Part shown: positions 42,766-54,120 of the stretch, in pieces
How positions within the stretch are numbered: position 1 is the first letter of the stretch
How the letters are laid out: each line of letters begins with the position of its first letter
Assembly (NCBI RefSeq): GCF_902459505.1
Contig: NC_047095.1
Location: forward strand, 21,094,664-21,158,663
Reading direction: 5' to 3'
DNA length: 64,000 nucleotides
Origin: Geotrypetes seraphini
Lineage: Eukaryota; Chordata; Amphibia; Gymnophiona; Dermophiidae
Position numbers and translations under genes: made by a program
Notes under the pieces: generated by a model
Databases searched by the model: none
Seen by the model: the letters and a program-made list of their open reading frames with translations, nothing else
What the model was told of the DNA's origin: nothing

Positions 42766-44300
42766 GGAGAACAACCCATTCCTATTACTGTTTTAAACAC
42801 TAGATTTTTCTATGACTATGCTGTTACTGTATGGTACTTTTGAGATTACAGAGCTGTCCTGTTTTTTTTAAGTTATTCCTTTGATTGCTTGTAATGCATT
42901 TCATTAATGCTCCAAGCACAATAACTTTGTAGACGGATGCTCCAAATGGGACCAGATTTAAGACTTTGGCACCTATAGGCAGGACCAGAGCTTGAGGCTA
43001 CCGACATTCCCTTGTAGCTTGGAGAGCTGAGGAGGGTCCCCTGGAGCTGGAAAACAGGAGGGAGGATACTGGTCCAGAGTGCCAAGCTGGTTCCTCCTTA
43101 AAGTGGAAGAAAGCTCCATTGGGCTCTTGGTGCCTAAATTGAGGCCTGCTTCTAAACTCCTACCAAGAAACGCTGAAAATACTTTTTATAGATTGCTCTG
43201 GTGTTAAATCACCTTTTACTGACCAGTGAAGAAGAGTCTTGTTTCTGTGAAACATTTATATTCGATCTTTGGTAATGGTCTGTTTCAGACTTCACTAATT
43301 GCACAGGGTGGCGGTTACTGTTAGTGTGTAGGTATTGTAAAACACTATTTTATTCTGTCAGTGATGTTTGTCTTGCTCTCTGTGGGTATTTTGGAACTCT
43401 ATAACGGATATCGAATACCTAAGCAGAAGCAGAGCCTTTCAGAGAATTACAGCAGCCTTGGGCAGTGCAAATTAGGAGGTCCCAAGGTTTAGTTAATGGA
43501 ATCATTTTGTCATTGACACATTTCAAATTCAGTTAAAAAATCTATATTATATATAAGATTCCAATTGGAGGCTCCTGTTTTGTGTGAGGCCTAGGCCAAA
43601 TAGGCCTGCTGCTCCCTACCCTCAATAACTGCTGACCAGAACTGTCCTAATTCTGAAAAATGTTTAGATTTCACCATGGTGAGAGACTTCATTTAATGAC
43701 ACACAAATATTAACCCTCCCCCTTACCCACCCCTTTTTCAAAACCGCATAAGAGGTTTTTAATGCCAGCCGGCACACTGAATGCTCTGCTGCTCCAATGG
43801 TCATAGAGTTCTGGTGCTTAAAACCTCTTGCACAGTTTTGTAAAAAGGGAGGGGAGGGGGGGGGTAAGTTTTGAAATGCAAAATTATCAAAGCAATATGA
43901 AGCAACATGCTCAGCTCACCAAGTCTACCCAGTCAAAACTGACAGCAGAGTTTTTTTTTATAGTGTAGCTAAAGTGGAAAATTCAAATTCTCTCTACATA
44001 ATGGGTTGGAAGAATTGTTTTGTACAGGAAGAATGTCTTTAGGTTTAACACTTTGATTTAATACAGGGATAGTATGACACATGAAAAAATCAATATTGTA
44101 TTTTTATAATTTATGAATGGATGATCAAACTCATTGATTTGGAGTATCTTATAGTACAATAATGAAGAATGTATTTATATATGTGATTGTTATTAATGGG
44201 TATTTTATTTTTATGGGTACTATTTTAATATATTTGTATTATTGTAATTTATTTTTTAATGTGTTTTTATACCAAAATAAAGGTGAATGGGAACAAAACA
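42766..44300 (+). other. F3: F3 3' untranslated region (predicted)
   Basis: About 1.5 kb follows the stop codon to an AATAAA at 44276-44281, the likely polyadenylation signal. The last 200 bases are AU-rich, with TATTTATATA and similar words that could destabilise the messenger, as known for human F3. An eroded Harbinger-type foldback lies at about 43730-43855, and a weak hammerhead-like remnant (GTGAAGAAG...GTGAAAC) near 43225. Confidence 0.65.
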
Positions 44301-44505
44301 CAAGGCATCTTCAATATTTTATATTTACAGTATTTCATGTTAAATATTAACATTTAAGATAAAATATATTCTTTGGTTAGTTGAGATGTTATAAGTGAAA
44401 AATAGAGCCCCCCCCAAAAAAAAACCCCCAATAATTGTCCCAAAAGGTCTCTTTGCTCAAGCTTAAAATCTATAATAATAAGATTCATAATATAGTGAAA
44501 ACCTA

Positions 44506-44688
44506 GGGCTCCTTTTATCAAGCCGCGCTAGCGGTTTAAAGCACATAATAGCGCGCGTTAAACCGCTGGCCGCGCTAGCCACTAACGCCTGCCTTGAGCA
44601 GGCGGTAGTTTTATGGCCAGCTCGGGGGTTAGCATGTGATTAAAAGTCGTGCGCTAACCCCGCTAGCGCGGCTTGATAAAAGGAGCCC
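44506..44688. mobile_element. Harbinger-type MITE, CTA duplication
   Basis: GGGCTCCTTTTATCAAGCCG to CGGCTTGATAAAAGGAGCCC, with CTA at 44503-44505 and 44689-44691. The inner GCGCTAGCGG and CCGCTAGCGC pair, so the whole sequence can fold back. Confidence 0.88.
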
Positions 44689-44844
44689 CTAATGATAAGA
44701 TGAAAGAAATGTAAGTTACAAGAGGCAAGCATAACCATAAACAACAGAGCTGAAAATGAAATACTTCCCAATAAGGGTAAGTTCATTTTAAGTCACGAAA
44801 AGGTAAGCACTGAAACCTGGGCGTTAAGCAAATATTCTATAACT

Positions 44845-45250
44845 AGTGTTTAAGCCCGTTACATTAACGGGTGCTAGTAAAGCCTCCTTCCCTCACATGT
44901 CCCCTATTTTCAGCCCCAGCTCCAAACCAATTTTACCCCCCTAGCCCCTTTCTCCCCCGGCCCAGTAGCACCTCTTCCCTGCTCCCTCTTCCTTGCTCTC
45001 CCGGCCCAGTAGCACCTCTTCCCTGCTCCCTCTTCCTTGCTCCCCGGTCCAATAGCACCTCTTCCCTGCTCCCCCTGTCCCTCTTCCTTGCTCTCCTGGC
45101 CCAGTAGCACCTCTTCCCTGCTCCCTCTGTCCCTCTTCCTTGCTCCCCGGTCCAATAGCACCTCTTCCCTGCTCCCCCTGTCCCTCTTCCTTGCTCCCCC
45201 AGTCCAATAGCAGTCTTTTTAACCATGACAGGAGCTTCCCTGTCACACCA
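44845..45250. repeat. Pyrimidine-rich minisatellite with hairpin start
   Basis: It begins CTAGTGTTTAAGCCCGTTAC with a small hairpin (GCCCGTTA and TAACGGGT). From 44960 to 45210 a C- and T-rich unit (AGTAGCACCTCTTCCCTGCT...CTTCCTTGCTC) is repeated about five times with alternating lengths near 43 and 54-64 bp. The units differ mainly in CCGGTCCAATAGC against CCTGGCCCAGTAGC. Confidence 0.8.
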
Positions 45251-45647
45251 CGCACTAAGTTTCCCGTTAGTGCATGAGCCTCTACGTTCACCTATTTTGT
45301 AGACTGTGAGGGCATGATTCTATAAACTGTGCCTAAATCAGTAGGCGCCTAAGAAAACAGTAGGTGCCACTTATGGAATAACGCTGGTAGGCATGGGTAT
45401 ATTAGTCCAGGGCTTTCATGGCCTAAAATGCCGGTGCCTAACTCATTCCATGCCCAAACTCCGCCCCTATCCATGCCTAATTTGAGTAAGTGCCCACATG
45501 GCACTTACCTGAAAATTAATTTAAAAAAAAATGTTTTCTAGCAGCACCAATTGAACTAATCAAAAAATTGTTAGGCTTATTCACTAATGACATGCTAATT
45601 GGTTAGGACAAAGCAATGTAATTGCACTAACCAATTAGCATAGAATA

Positions 45648-46285
45648 CGAGGTCTGCTTGGGAAGTTCTTTAGAGACACACAGGTGGCACTGAGTTGCTT
45701 GAAATCTCACAAGTAACCTCCTTTTTTACGTTCGTTGATATCTGTTTTCGTCTCTGAGCCACAGCAGTTTTTGTGAAAGTATGTTTTCGTGATTGGCTAT
45801 TTTTTATCATGTGCAGCTTCAATGAGCACTACAGCGTGAAATTCTGTTTTAAATTGGATAAGACTGCTACAGAAACTTAAGAAATGTTGAAAGTGGCTTA
45901 TGGGGAACATGTCATGAGTAATGGAAGGTGCTTTGAATGCGTCACAGTTCACAAATTTTGTGCAAAAAGTCAATGACAGTTCTTCCCCAGCCACCTTACT
46001 CTCCTGACTTGGCCCCTGCTGACTTCTTGTTTCCTAAACTTAAATCCACGCTGAAAGGAAAGCGATTCGACACCATTGAAGACATAAAGCAAAATTCAAT
46101 GTAGCAACTTTTGGCGATTCCTGAAGATGTGTTTAAGGACCGTTTCCAGAAGTGGAAACGACATTGGGAAAAGTGTATATGTAGGGAAGGGGAGTACTTT
46201 GAAGGGGACCCAATGGAATAAATTGTAAAATTGTTTAATAATTTTTTTTATAAAATCAGTCCTGAAACTTTTTTAACAGACCTCA
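45648..46285 (-). mobile_element. Mariner element, internally deleted, transposase remains
   Basis: The ends CGAGGTCTGCTTGGGAAGTT and AACTTTTTTAACAGACCTCA are inverted and TA-flanked (45646 and 46286). On the plus strand, frames give KFCFKLDKTATET and the C-terminal blocks PPYSPDLAPADFLFPKLKST, LKGKRFDTIEDIKQ, IPEDVFKDRFQKWKRHWEKC and YFEGD, which are clear mariner transposase. The middle third, including part of the catalytic core, is missing and stops are present. I annotate the strand as uncertain; the transposase reads on plus. Confidence 0.9.
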
Positions 46286-46710
46286 TACACCTATTTGCCA
46301 CCCCCAGTACTAAAATACAATATCTATTTTTTGACATATGGGCAGCACGTGCTGATGCCAAAATTATCATGTGATGCCTGAGGGTGCCCTGGGATAAGGC
46401 ATTTTAAGCTGCAGTAAGCATACATTAGTGTTTACTGCAGCTTAGCATAAGGACCCCCAAATCTGTTATAGAATACTAGCACAAATCTGCAGCTACACAC
46501 CAAAATTTAGGCACAACCACATAGGCCATGTCGGTGCTGGCATAAATGGTCATGCCTAAATGTAGCATTGGGGGGGGTGTGGATGTAACTATTCTACAAA
46601 GTGTGTGCAAAAATAGTCATAACACACTGACATCAAGTCCCTCTGTGTACTTCTACACTAAGGCCCCCCTCCCCTGAAGGCCTGCATGTTTGCCCCTGGC
46701 CTCCCGGTGT

Positions 46711-47010
46711 TACCTTTACTTAATTACAGCAGCAGAGCAGCCTGCAGAGAGGATCGCTGGTGCTTTAGTGATTCTTGCAGGCTGTCACCATCCTCAGGAG
46801 CATGTTCCCTCTGCCGCAGTCCCACCCCTCCTCTGACTCAAATGTTTTATGAATGTTAACCGGTTTGAAACTTTGAAAAGGCGGGATAACAAAATTTAAA
46901 TAAATTTGAAACTTGAAATGTGCTCCTGAGGATGACGGCAGCCTGCAAGGATCGTTAAAGCACCGGCGATCCTCTCTGCAGGCTGCTCCGCTGCTGTAAT
47001 TAAGTAAAGG
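46711..47010. repeat. Inverted repeat, about 90-bp arms
   Basis: ACTTAATTACAGCAGCAGAG and CTGCAGAGAGGATCGCTGG (left) are inverted as CCGGCGATCCTCTCTGCAGG and TGCTGTAATTAAGTAAAGG (right). Between the arms is a short L2-type tail (46850-46920: CCGGTTTGAAACTTTGAAAA). It is probably a MITE with a LINE tail at its centre; I see no flanking duplication. Confidence 0.65.
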
Positions 47011-47269
47011 GGGGGAAGCCGGAGGACACTGCAGCACTTCCCCAACTGACCCTCCCCCCTCACCCCCCTAAGGCAGGAGCGACAGTGGCAGTGGACGGCC
47101 GCTCCTGCTTTAGGAAACCTGAGAAGGCACGGAGAAGAGGGTTGGCCACTGAATTGGCCAGGCCGATTTAAAAAAAAAAAACCAAAACCAAAACCAAATC
47201 AATTTAAATCGATTCACCCAATTCAAATCAGTGAATCGATTTGAATCGGAAATCGGACAGCACTAGTGG

Positions 47270-47400
47270 ACTGTGTGAATTCAAGAAAACATGGCACATA
47301 GGATCTCAGAGAGAGAAGGAGATTTTGGATGCAGCGGATGGGCAGACTGGACGGGCCATTTGGCCTTTATCTGCCATCATGTTAAAATGCCCCTTTTCCA
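47270..47400 (+). mobile_element. CR1-type 3' tail fragment
   Basis: The frame gives CEFKKTWHIGSQREKEILDA and then GGGCAGACTGGACGGGCCAT and TTTATCTGCCATCATGTT, the CR1 tail seen at 23700. Confidence 0.6.
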
Positions 47401-47552
47401 TTTACACACAAGAGAAATTAGGCGCAGTTTACAGAACAGAGACATACATCTCTTGCATTCGCAACTGCAAATTAACAACAGTCGGTGCTTGTCAATGCCA
47501 ATTATTTGCCTATTTAGTGTCAATTATATTACATGCATAACTGGCCACCTAA

Positions 47553-48405
47553 CTTTGGGGAGTGGGCGACGAGATGGCAGATGAAGTTCAATGTAGAGAA
47601 ATGTAAAGTATTGCATATAGGAAGCAGAAACCCGAGGTACAGCTATATGATGGGAGGGATGTTATTGAATGAGAGTACCCAAGAAAGGGACTTGGGGGTA
47701 ATGGTGGACATGACAATGAAGCCGACAGCACAGTGCGCAGCAGCCGCTAAGAGAGCGAATAGAATGCTAGGTATAATCAAGAAGGGTATTACAACCAGAA
47801 CGAAAGAAGTTATCCTGCCATTGTATCGGGTGATGGTGCGCCCGCATCTGGAGTACTGCATCCAGCATTGGTCGCCGTACCTTAAGAAGGATATGGCGAT
47901 ACTCGAGAGGGCTCAGAGGAGAATAACACATCTTATAAAAGGTATAGAAAACCTTTCATACGCTGAGAGATTGGAGAAACTGGGACTCTTTTCCCTGGAG
48001 AAGAGGAGACTTAAGAGGGGATATGATAGAGACTTACACGATCATGAAGGGCATAGAGAGAGTAGAGAGGGACAGATTCTTCAAACTTTCAAAAACTAAA
48101 AGAACAAGAGGACATTCGGAAAAGTTGGAAGGGTACAGATTCAAAACCAATGCTAGGAAGTTTTTCTTCACCCAGCGGGTGGTGGACACCTGGAATGCGC
48201 TTCCAGAGGGTGCGATAGGACAGAGTACGGTATTAGGGTTCAAGAAGGAATTGGACAGTTTTCTGAAGGAAAAGGGGATAGAGGGGTATAGATATAGGAC
48301 AACTACACAGGTCCTGGACCTGTTGGGCCGCCGCGCGAACGGACTGCTGGGCGCGATGGACCTCTGGTCTGATCCAGCAGAGGCACTTCTGATGTTCTTA
48401 TGTCA
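47553..48405 (+). mobile_element. CR1 LINE, 3' part
   Basis: It encodes WQMKFNVEKCKVLHIGSRNP, KRANRMLGIIKKGITTRTKE and VRPHLEYCIQHWSPYLKKD. After a frame change at about 48010 it encodes MIETYTIMKGIERVERDRFF and FFTQRVVDTWNALPEGAIG. It is very close to the 600-4331 copy. The tail ends TGGTCTGATCCAGCAGAGGC and TTCTTATGT. Confidence 0.92.
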
Positions 48406-48460
48406 TTTATATAATTTGGGGATAATAACTGAACAATATCACTCGGCAACCTGATGCTAA

Positions 48461-48603
48461 GGGCTCCTTTTACAAAGATGCGTTACCGATTTTAGCGCAT
48501 GCACAAGATTAGCATGCGCTAACTGAAAAACTACCACCTGCTTAAAAGGAGGCAGTAGCGGCTAGCATGCGAAACCGCTAGCACACCTTTGTAAAAGGAG
48601 CCC
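48461..48603. mobile_element. Harbinger-type MITE, TAA duplication
   Basis: GGGCTCCTTTTACAAAGATG to CACCTTTGTAAAAGGAGCCC, with TAA at 48458-48460 and 48604-48606. Same sub-group as 27827-27929. Confidence 0.88.
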
Positions 48604-48894
48604 TAAGAGTTGAACTAAAAAAAAAAAAAAACCCCACAAACTTAGAGAGAGAAAAAGAATTAATGAATTGTCTTTTTATGCTTGGTTCAATTTTCTTTCT
48701 TAGTATTAAAAAAAAACAACCCTCCTCATTTATGAAACATATAATACAAGTGCAAAAATGTGCTCAAGAAGTAGTGTGCATTAAAATTATATTTATGAAG
48801 GCAACGATTCACATGAATTCAAACAGCACTTGAAGTAACCCAATGGGGGCCGCTGTTTCACCAAACTGCTTGCCTCCTCAGGGGCTGCTGTCCA

Positions 48895-49000
48895 TCTCAT
48901 CTAGTTTCAAGTTTAATAAAATTTGATTAAAACATATTATCATATATTCAATGTGATGTATAAAATTTAAAACAGGGAATAACAAACAGATCTAGTGATC
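48895..49000 (-). mobile_element. L2-type LINE tail, antisense
   Basis: TTTCAAGTTTAATAAAATTT and GTGATGTATAAAATTTAAAA are the reverse of the tail at 17702. The rest of 49000-49640 holds no recognisable gene. Confidence 0.5.
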
Positions 49001-49640
49001 TAATTGTTCCTTTTGAGCTTGCTTTCATCAGTGACTTCACAACCTGGCATTTACTCTTCTGGATTGTTCTTTGAGTTCGGGGAAAGGGGGGCTTGGAGAG
49101 CAGGAGGTGGTGAATCAGGGGATGGGACTATTGGGGGAACAGGGGGGAGAGGGTTATCCTATGCTTTCTACAAAAGATTGATGACTTGACTTATTGGTTG
49201 CTATTTTGTTCTTTGTATCTAACTCTGGTTTGTTATCTTGCTGTTGTCAAAAACATAACATGGGAAATGGCCTAATGCAGGACGTAGCAAGGTGTTTTGC
49301 TATTTTGCCACTTATGTGTGCTAACTGAACAGTACTTATTTTTTTAGTTTATTGTGAGAGGAGACGTGTCAGGGGCAGAGAATGGCTGTTCAGCTAACTG
49401 AATAACACTGACTTAACGTGGGAACCTTTAATGCCTCCTAAATAGGAGGCAGTAAGGCCCCCACAGCAATTTTTTTTTCCTCCAGTGGCCCTGTGCTAAT
49501 GCCAACGTTAGCGTATGGACAGAAAATGAAATATTTGAAAGGTCGAATTTATAGCTTGGATTGGGCTTAGCATGCAAAAAGTCCTGCATTAGGCTGTGCT
49601 AAGGCCATTTGCTAGAGCAGTTTAGCAAATGAGCCCCTTT

Positions 49641-51030
49641 ATGTAATGTAATGTAATTTATTTCTTATATACCGCTACATCCGTTAGGTTCTAAGCGGTT
49701 TGAAGAAAATATACATTAAGATTATAAATGAGAAGTAAGAAGGTACTTAAAAAAATTCCCTTACTGTCCCGAAGGCTCACAATCTAACTAAAGTACCTGG
49801 AAATTAATAAAGAAGAGAAAATAAAGATGGTTGAAAAAAGAAAAATTCTATGTGAACTTATAGGATGGAAATTAAACTGACAGTGAAGAACTGTATGAAA
49901 AATACATATGGAATGCAGTTAGAGAGGGTAGGTTACAATCTATTTATGGTATTTGTTTAATTGGAAGGTGTTAAGGTGGGTAATTTGGGGGAAGGTTATC
50001 TGAAGGTAGGTGAATCTTCTGGAGGTAAAAGAGGAGGGGTTAAGATATTTGGATGAATTTTTTGAAAAGCAGGGTTTTGATTTCTTTTCTGAATGTTTTG
50101 AAGTTGTCTGATATTGTCATCAGATTGGAGATGGAATGGTTGATTTTTGCTGCTTGTGTTGCCAGAAGGTTGTCAAACATTTTCTTGCGTTGTGTGCCTT
50201 TGAGTGGGGGGAAGGCGAAAGGGTTCGAGGTTCTTCTGTGTCTTGAGGTGGAGATTTGGTTTAAGCGGTTATTTAGATAAGAGGGGGAAGAGCCGTGTAA
50301 TGCTTTGAATATCAGGCAGTGGAATTTGAATTGGATTCGTGCTTGTATGGGTAGCCAGTGAGAGTCTAAGAAGGCAGTTGTTATGTGATCATATTTTTTG
50401 AGTGAGTAGATCAATCTGAGGGCGGTGTTTTGTATGGTCTGGAGTTGTTTTATCATAGTGGCTGGACAAGGAAGATATAGGGAGTTGCAATAATCCAGCA
50501 GACCTAAGACTAGGGATTGGACGATTAGTCTAAATTGTGCTTGGTCAAAGAATTTTCTGATTTTACGGAGATTTCTCATGGTTAGAAAAGCTTTCTGGGT
50601 TGTTTTGTTGATCTGGGGCTGCATTGTGCAACATCTGTCTATCGTAACTCCTAGGAGTTTTAGTTCGGGTTGTATTGGGTATTTGGTATTTTTGATTTTC
50701 AGTTCAGTGATGGTAGGAGTTTGGGCTTTTTCAAGCAAAAGGAATTTTGTTTTTTCAGAATTTAGTTTTAGTTTGTGATCCATCATCCATTTTTCTACTG
50801 TGTCTAAGGTTGTTTCTAGCTTTGTTGTGGTGGTGGTCTCTGATGAGTCGAAGGGGAGGATTATGGTGATGTCATCAGCATAGCTGAAAGATGTGACATC
50901 TAGGGTATCTAAAGTGGCTCCTAGGGAGGAAATAAAGAGGTTGAAGAGCGTAGGTGAGAGAGGTGATCCTTGTGGAACTCCGCAGGGATTTGTCCATGGT
51001 TCTGATTTGATATCATTGTATTTTACTGGT
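49641..51030 (-). mobile_element. L2 LINE, antisense, 3' half
   Basis: The minus strand has a 248-codon frame (50040-50786): DHKLKLNSEKTKFLL, LLDYCNSLYLPCPATMIKQL, SHWLPIQARIQFKFHC and FRKEIKTLLFKKF. Upstream it continues into SYADDIT and NPCGVPQG at 50860-51000. The tail at 49641 is the TAATG repeat in reverse. It is of the same subfamily as 13345 and 21830. A foldback element adjoins its 5' end. Confidence 0.9.
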
Positions 51031-51036
51031 TGTCAG

Positions 51037-51435
51037 CATGCTCAGAGATGGACAGTAATATATTACTGGTAATATTACTTTTACAAGTAATACATTGTAA
51101 AAGTAATCTAACACATTGCTGTTTCCTAATGAAACTAGTCACTGTTTTATATTACTTTTGGAAAGTAACTTAACAGTGGTTTCTCATACTTTTAAAAGTA
51201 ATATATTACTAGTGATATGTTGCCACTAATATATTTCTGTTACTATTACTTTTATTACTCTTTCCTTCAATTTATTTCCTTTTATATGACAATTGGCATC
51301 CTTTCCTCTCAGACTTAGATTTATTGTCAATTGTCCACTGCTTTATCTCTCCAGGAAAGAGTATAGTAAGTTATAATAAATAAAAAATCATAAAATGTAA
51401 CTCAGCAATATATTACTTGCATAACTCTGAGCATG
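51037..51435. mobile_element. AT-rich foldback element
   Basis: The ends CATGCTCAGAG and CTCTGAGCATG are exact inverse copies, and AGTAATATATTAC recurs near both. The interior is a chain of ACTTTT, AAGTAAT and ATATTAC words in both orientations. No duplication is certain. Its start coincides with the end of the antisense L2. Confidence 0.7.
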
Positions 51436-51671
51436 TTTTGATCTCCGCAAAGATTTTCAACATAATTCAATTTAGCACTGTGAAGATCATTTAGAAACCT
51501 TCATCTTTCTTTCCTGTTGTATACCTCCCAAATCAATCATTAAGTACTTAAAATCAATCAAATTGTCTTGCTGAAATTACCTTGACTTAAAAGTTCCATT
51601 TAATTTTCATTTCTTAAGTCTTTTTATTTTGAAATTTTTTCCACTAGCCCTTGCAGGATTCTTCTAGTTCA

Positions 51672-52235
51672 GAAAAATTCTTTAAAAAAAAAATAAAAAT
51701 TCTTTATTCAATTTAAACTACAGAAGTGCACAATAACTAATACATTTACATATAATATTAAAATTAAAGCATCTTAACTTACAAAAATGTATAAAAAGGA
51801 AAATTAATTCCCCCCCTTACACCTATTAATCAGTAAATAAATACCTTCAAGAACAATCAATACATACCCCTGAAACCAATTCCACAATGTATCCCCCCAC
51901 CCTGGATGTGTATGTTAAAGGGACAGCTAAAGAAATCAATCCTTACAGTATTTAGTTAATGGTTCCCAAACATCCATAAATTTCTTGTAATTTCCCTGCT
52001 GAATGGCCATAAACCGCTCCATTTTAAAAATATAGTTGAGATTCCCACCAAAATGTGTAATTTAGTCTATCCCAATTTTTCCAATTTAAAAAATAAGCTG
52101 CATGGCAACCCCTGTCATTATAAAGAGAGTTCAGAAATCCAGAATCACCCAACAGAATTGATCCCACTCAGGTTGCTCCCCATTTCATGCAGAGACTTGT
52201 AGTTCTGATTTCCAAATTGGATTCCCTAAGAAAAG
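51672..52235 (-). mobile_element. L1-clade LINE 3' end, antisense
   Basis: The minus strand gives IFKMERFMAIQQGNYKKFMD then VWEPLTKYCKD and a stop, the C-terminus of L1 ORF2. Upstream, NWDRLNYTF and WWES-like words appear with frame changes. The tail in antisense is the T- and A-rich run near 51672. Confidence 0.85.
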
Positions 52236-52386
52236 TATGAGTAGGTAGTTAAATGTAATCTTTTAATTCCTATTCATAACTTGCATTCCTATTCATAATT
52301 TGCATTCACTCATGTTTGTCTGTTCATTCAAATCCGCCTGAGCCCTCACAGCTTCTTTCTTAATCCCCTCTATCAGGATACTCTTA

Positions 52387-52555
52387 GGGCCTTTTCTATT
52401 AAACTGCACTAGCAGTTTCTAGCACGGGGAGCCACACTGAATGGCCCGCGCTGCTCCCGTCGCTCATAGATTTCCTATGAGCATCGGGAGCAGCGCGGGC
52501 CATTCAGCGTAGCTCTGTACTAGAAACTGCGATAGCAGTTTCATAGAAGAGGGGG
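52387..52555. mobile_element. Harbinger-type MITE, TTA duplication
   Basis: GGGCCTTTTCTATTAAACTG to CAGTTTCATAGAAGAGGGGG, with TTA on both sides. The inner arms, GCCCGCGCTGCTCCCG and CGGGAGCAGCGCGGGC, are perfect. It shares this core with the foldback inside 30205-30636. Confidence 0.85.
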
Positions 52556-52569
52556 TTAGTTTTTCAGGT

Positions 52570-52763
52570 GGGGGGTTTAATTTTTATTTATTTAGATTTA
52601 TCAACCACCTTTATGAAGAGATTCATCCAAGGCGGTTTACAGCAAGTACAATTCAATATAAAACTTACAATTTTAACCAAATCAAACAGCGAAACGTAGA
52701 AGAGGATTTTGCTATTGTAAACCTCTTCATGCAAACAATGGATCATTTCATCTTAAATGTTGC
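52570..52763 (-). mobile_element. L2-type LINE tail, antisense
   Basis: TTTATTTAGATTTATCAACC and CATCCAAGGCGGTTTACAGC are the reverse of a LINE tail (GCTGTAAACCGCCTTGGATG). The following hammerhead-bearing element begins just after it. Confidence 0.55.
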
Positions 52764-52778
52764 TATTCAATTAATATA

Positions 52779-53216
52779 ACAAGATAAAGACTGACTCACT
52801 CAGTAAGCCAACATATGAGAAGGACAAGCGCTACTGTCTCAAAGCTCAGAGACTTGTAACTCTGAAGAGGGGAAGATTATCCTCTCTTAGAAAAAAGAGT
52901 TTTGCATCCAATCATAGCTAGAAATGCAGTGAGGGCAAGTCCAACTCAAGAAGGCAACTGTTTGTAATGTTTTCAACAATAATATATAAGTTGATTCGTC
53001 TTTGAAAAAAGTACAATAGGAGATTGCATTCAGGTTGTACAGAAATGTACTTATCTTGTAAGCATAAAGCTATACTCAGGGTCCCGACGCGGCCCCGTTT
53101 CGGCGTCTGCTTCAGGAGACCCCGCCACACACAAAAGATAAATGCTTGCAAAAGAATCACACTGGTAAAGATTTTCAAACTGTGGTCGGTCAAACAATAG
53201 AAAAATTCTGTGCAAA
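52779..53216 (-). mobile_element. Short hammerhead-bearing element, 15-bp duplication
   Basis: TATTCAATTAATATA is repeated exactly at 52764-52778 and 53217-53231. The 438-bp unit contains a hammerhead-like motif on the minus strand (53079-53122), about 95 bases from its right-hand, 5' end. There is no reading frame of note. Confidence 0.8.
53079..53122 (-). ncRNA. Hammerhead-like ribozyme motif D
   Basis: On the minus strand: stem I GGGTCTC with GGGACCC (seven pairs, one G-T), core CTGAAGC and GAA, stem III ACG with CGT, and a canonical GTC before the cleavage point. The core A9 position reads C, which should weaken or abolish cleavage. The stem I sequence differs from motifs A-C but still pairs. 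Confidence 0.65.
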
Positions 53217-53591
53217 TATTCAATTAATATAGCCTATAAGAACAGTGGAATTGCCTGTGTATGTTGAACTGGTTACTGGTCTCAAGCCACACAGAACAGT
53301 GATTTTATCATGTCCTTTGAAAACATCATACATGCACTCATGAGTGATTGCCAACTTTTTCCTATGGTTTAGTTCAGGGGTGCCCACACTTTTGGGCTTG
53401 CGAGCTGCTTTTAAAACGACCAAGTCAAAATGATCTACCAACACTAAAATTTTTTTTAAAAAACAAAGCACACTGTATGCAGAGAAAATGTTAATTATCA
53501 TTTATATTCCGGGGTTTTTTCAAAGAGGTCAAGGCAGATGACTCTATGCAATGTCACCTCAGTAACAACCATACAAAAATAGAAAAATATA

Positions 53592-53724
53592 CCCCCCTCC
53601 CTTTTTACTAAACCACAATAGCATTTTTTGGCGCAGGGAGCTGCGCTGAATGTCCCATGCTGCTCTTGATGCTCATAAGCTCCATGCGCTAAAAATTGCT
53701 TTTGCGGTTTAGTAAAAGGGGGCC
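53592..53724. mobile_element. Harbinger-type MITE, ATA duplication
   Basis: CCCCCTCCCTTTTTACTAAA to GGTTTAGTAAAAGGGGGCC, with ATA at 53589-53591 and 53725-53727. Same core (CTGCGCTGAATG) as 52387-52555. Confidence 0.85.
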
Positions 53725-53739
53725 ATAGTGCAAAATATA

Positions 53740-54120
53740 GACAGCGGATATAAATTCTCAAAACGGACACATTTTGATCACTAAATTGAAAATAAAATCA
53801 TTGTTGTCTGGTGATTTCATGAGTCTCTGGTTGCACTATTTTTTCCCCTTCTTTCAGCCTCCTTATCTGCACCATCCCGCTCCACAAGAAATGGATGGTG
53901 CAGATAAGTTGGAAAAGGGGGGACTTTTCTTGAAACAGCCGGAGGGGCGAAACATGTCGAAATGACAGGTCCCTTCCCAATGATATTATGAGAAAAGACT
54001 GAACTAAGTTAAGTCAATCAAGTTAAGATAAGTTTTAAATTTACATAAGGATTAAGTTATTAAATTCAGCACGGAGCACTTTAAAAGTTTATAAATCAAA
54101 TTAAAAAACATTAAAAAAGC
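53740..54120 (+). repeat. Unclassified repeat with hammerhead-like remnant
   Basis: TTTTGATCACTAAATTG and TTGTCTGGTGATTTC at 53773-53820 are also found at 56280-56325. Near 53930, TTGAAACAGCC...GGGGCGAAAC followed by GGTCCC resembles an eroded hammerhead; stem I GGGACT/GGTCCC is displaced by four bases. Nothing further is recognised up to 54600. Confidence 0.4.

Noticed and set aside
43220-43270. Hammerhead in the F3 3' untranslated region
   Set aside because: GTGAAGAAG and GTGAAAC are present, but the core and stem I do not pair convincingly; at most an eroded remnant.
44910-45291. Overlapping open frames on minus with EQGRG repeats
   Set aside because: They follow from the pyrimidine-rich minisatellite in three frames.
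53925-53970. Sixth hammerhead motif
   Set aside because: The core reads TTGAAAC and stem I is shifted by four bases, so I list it only as a remnant.
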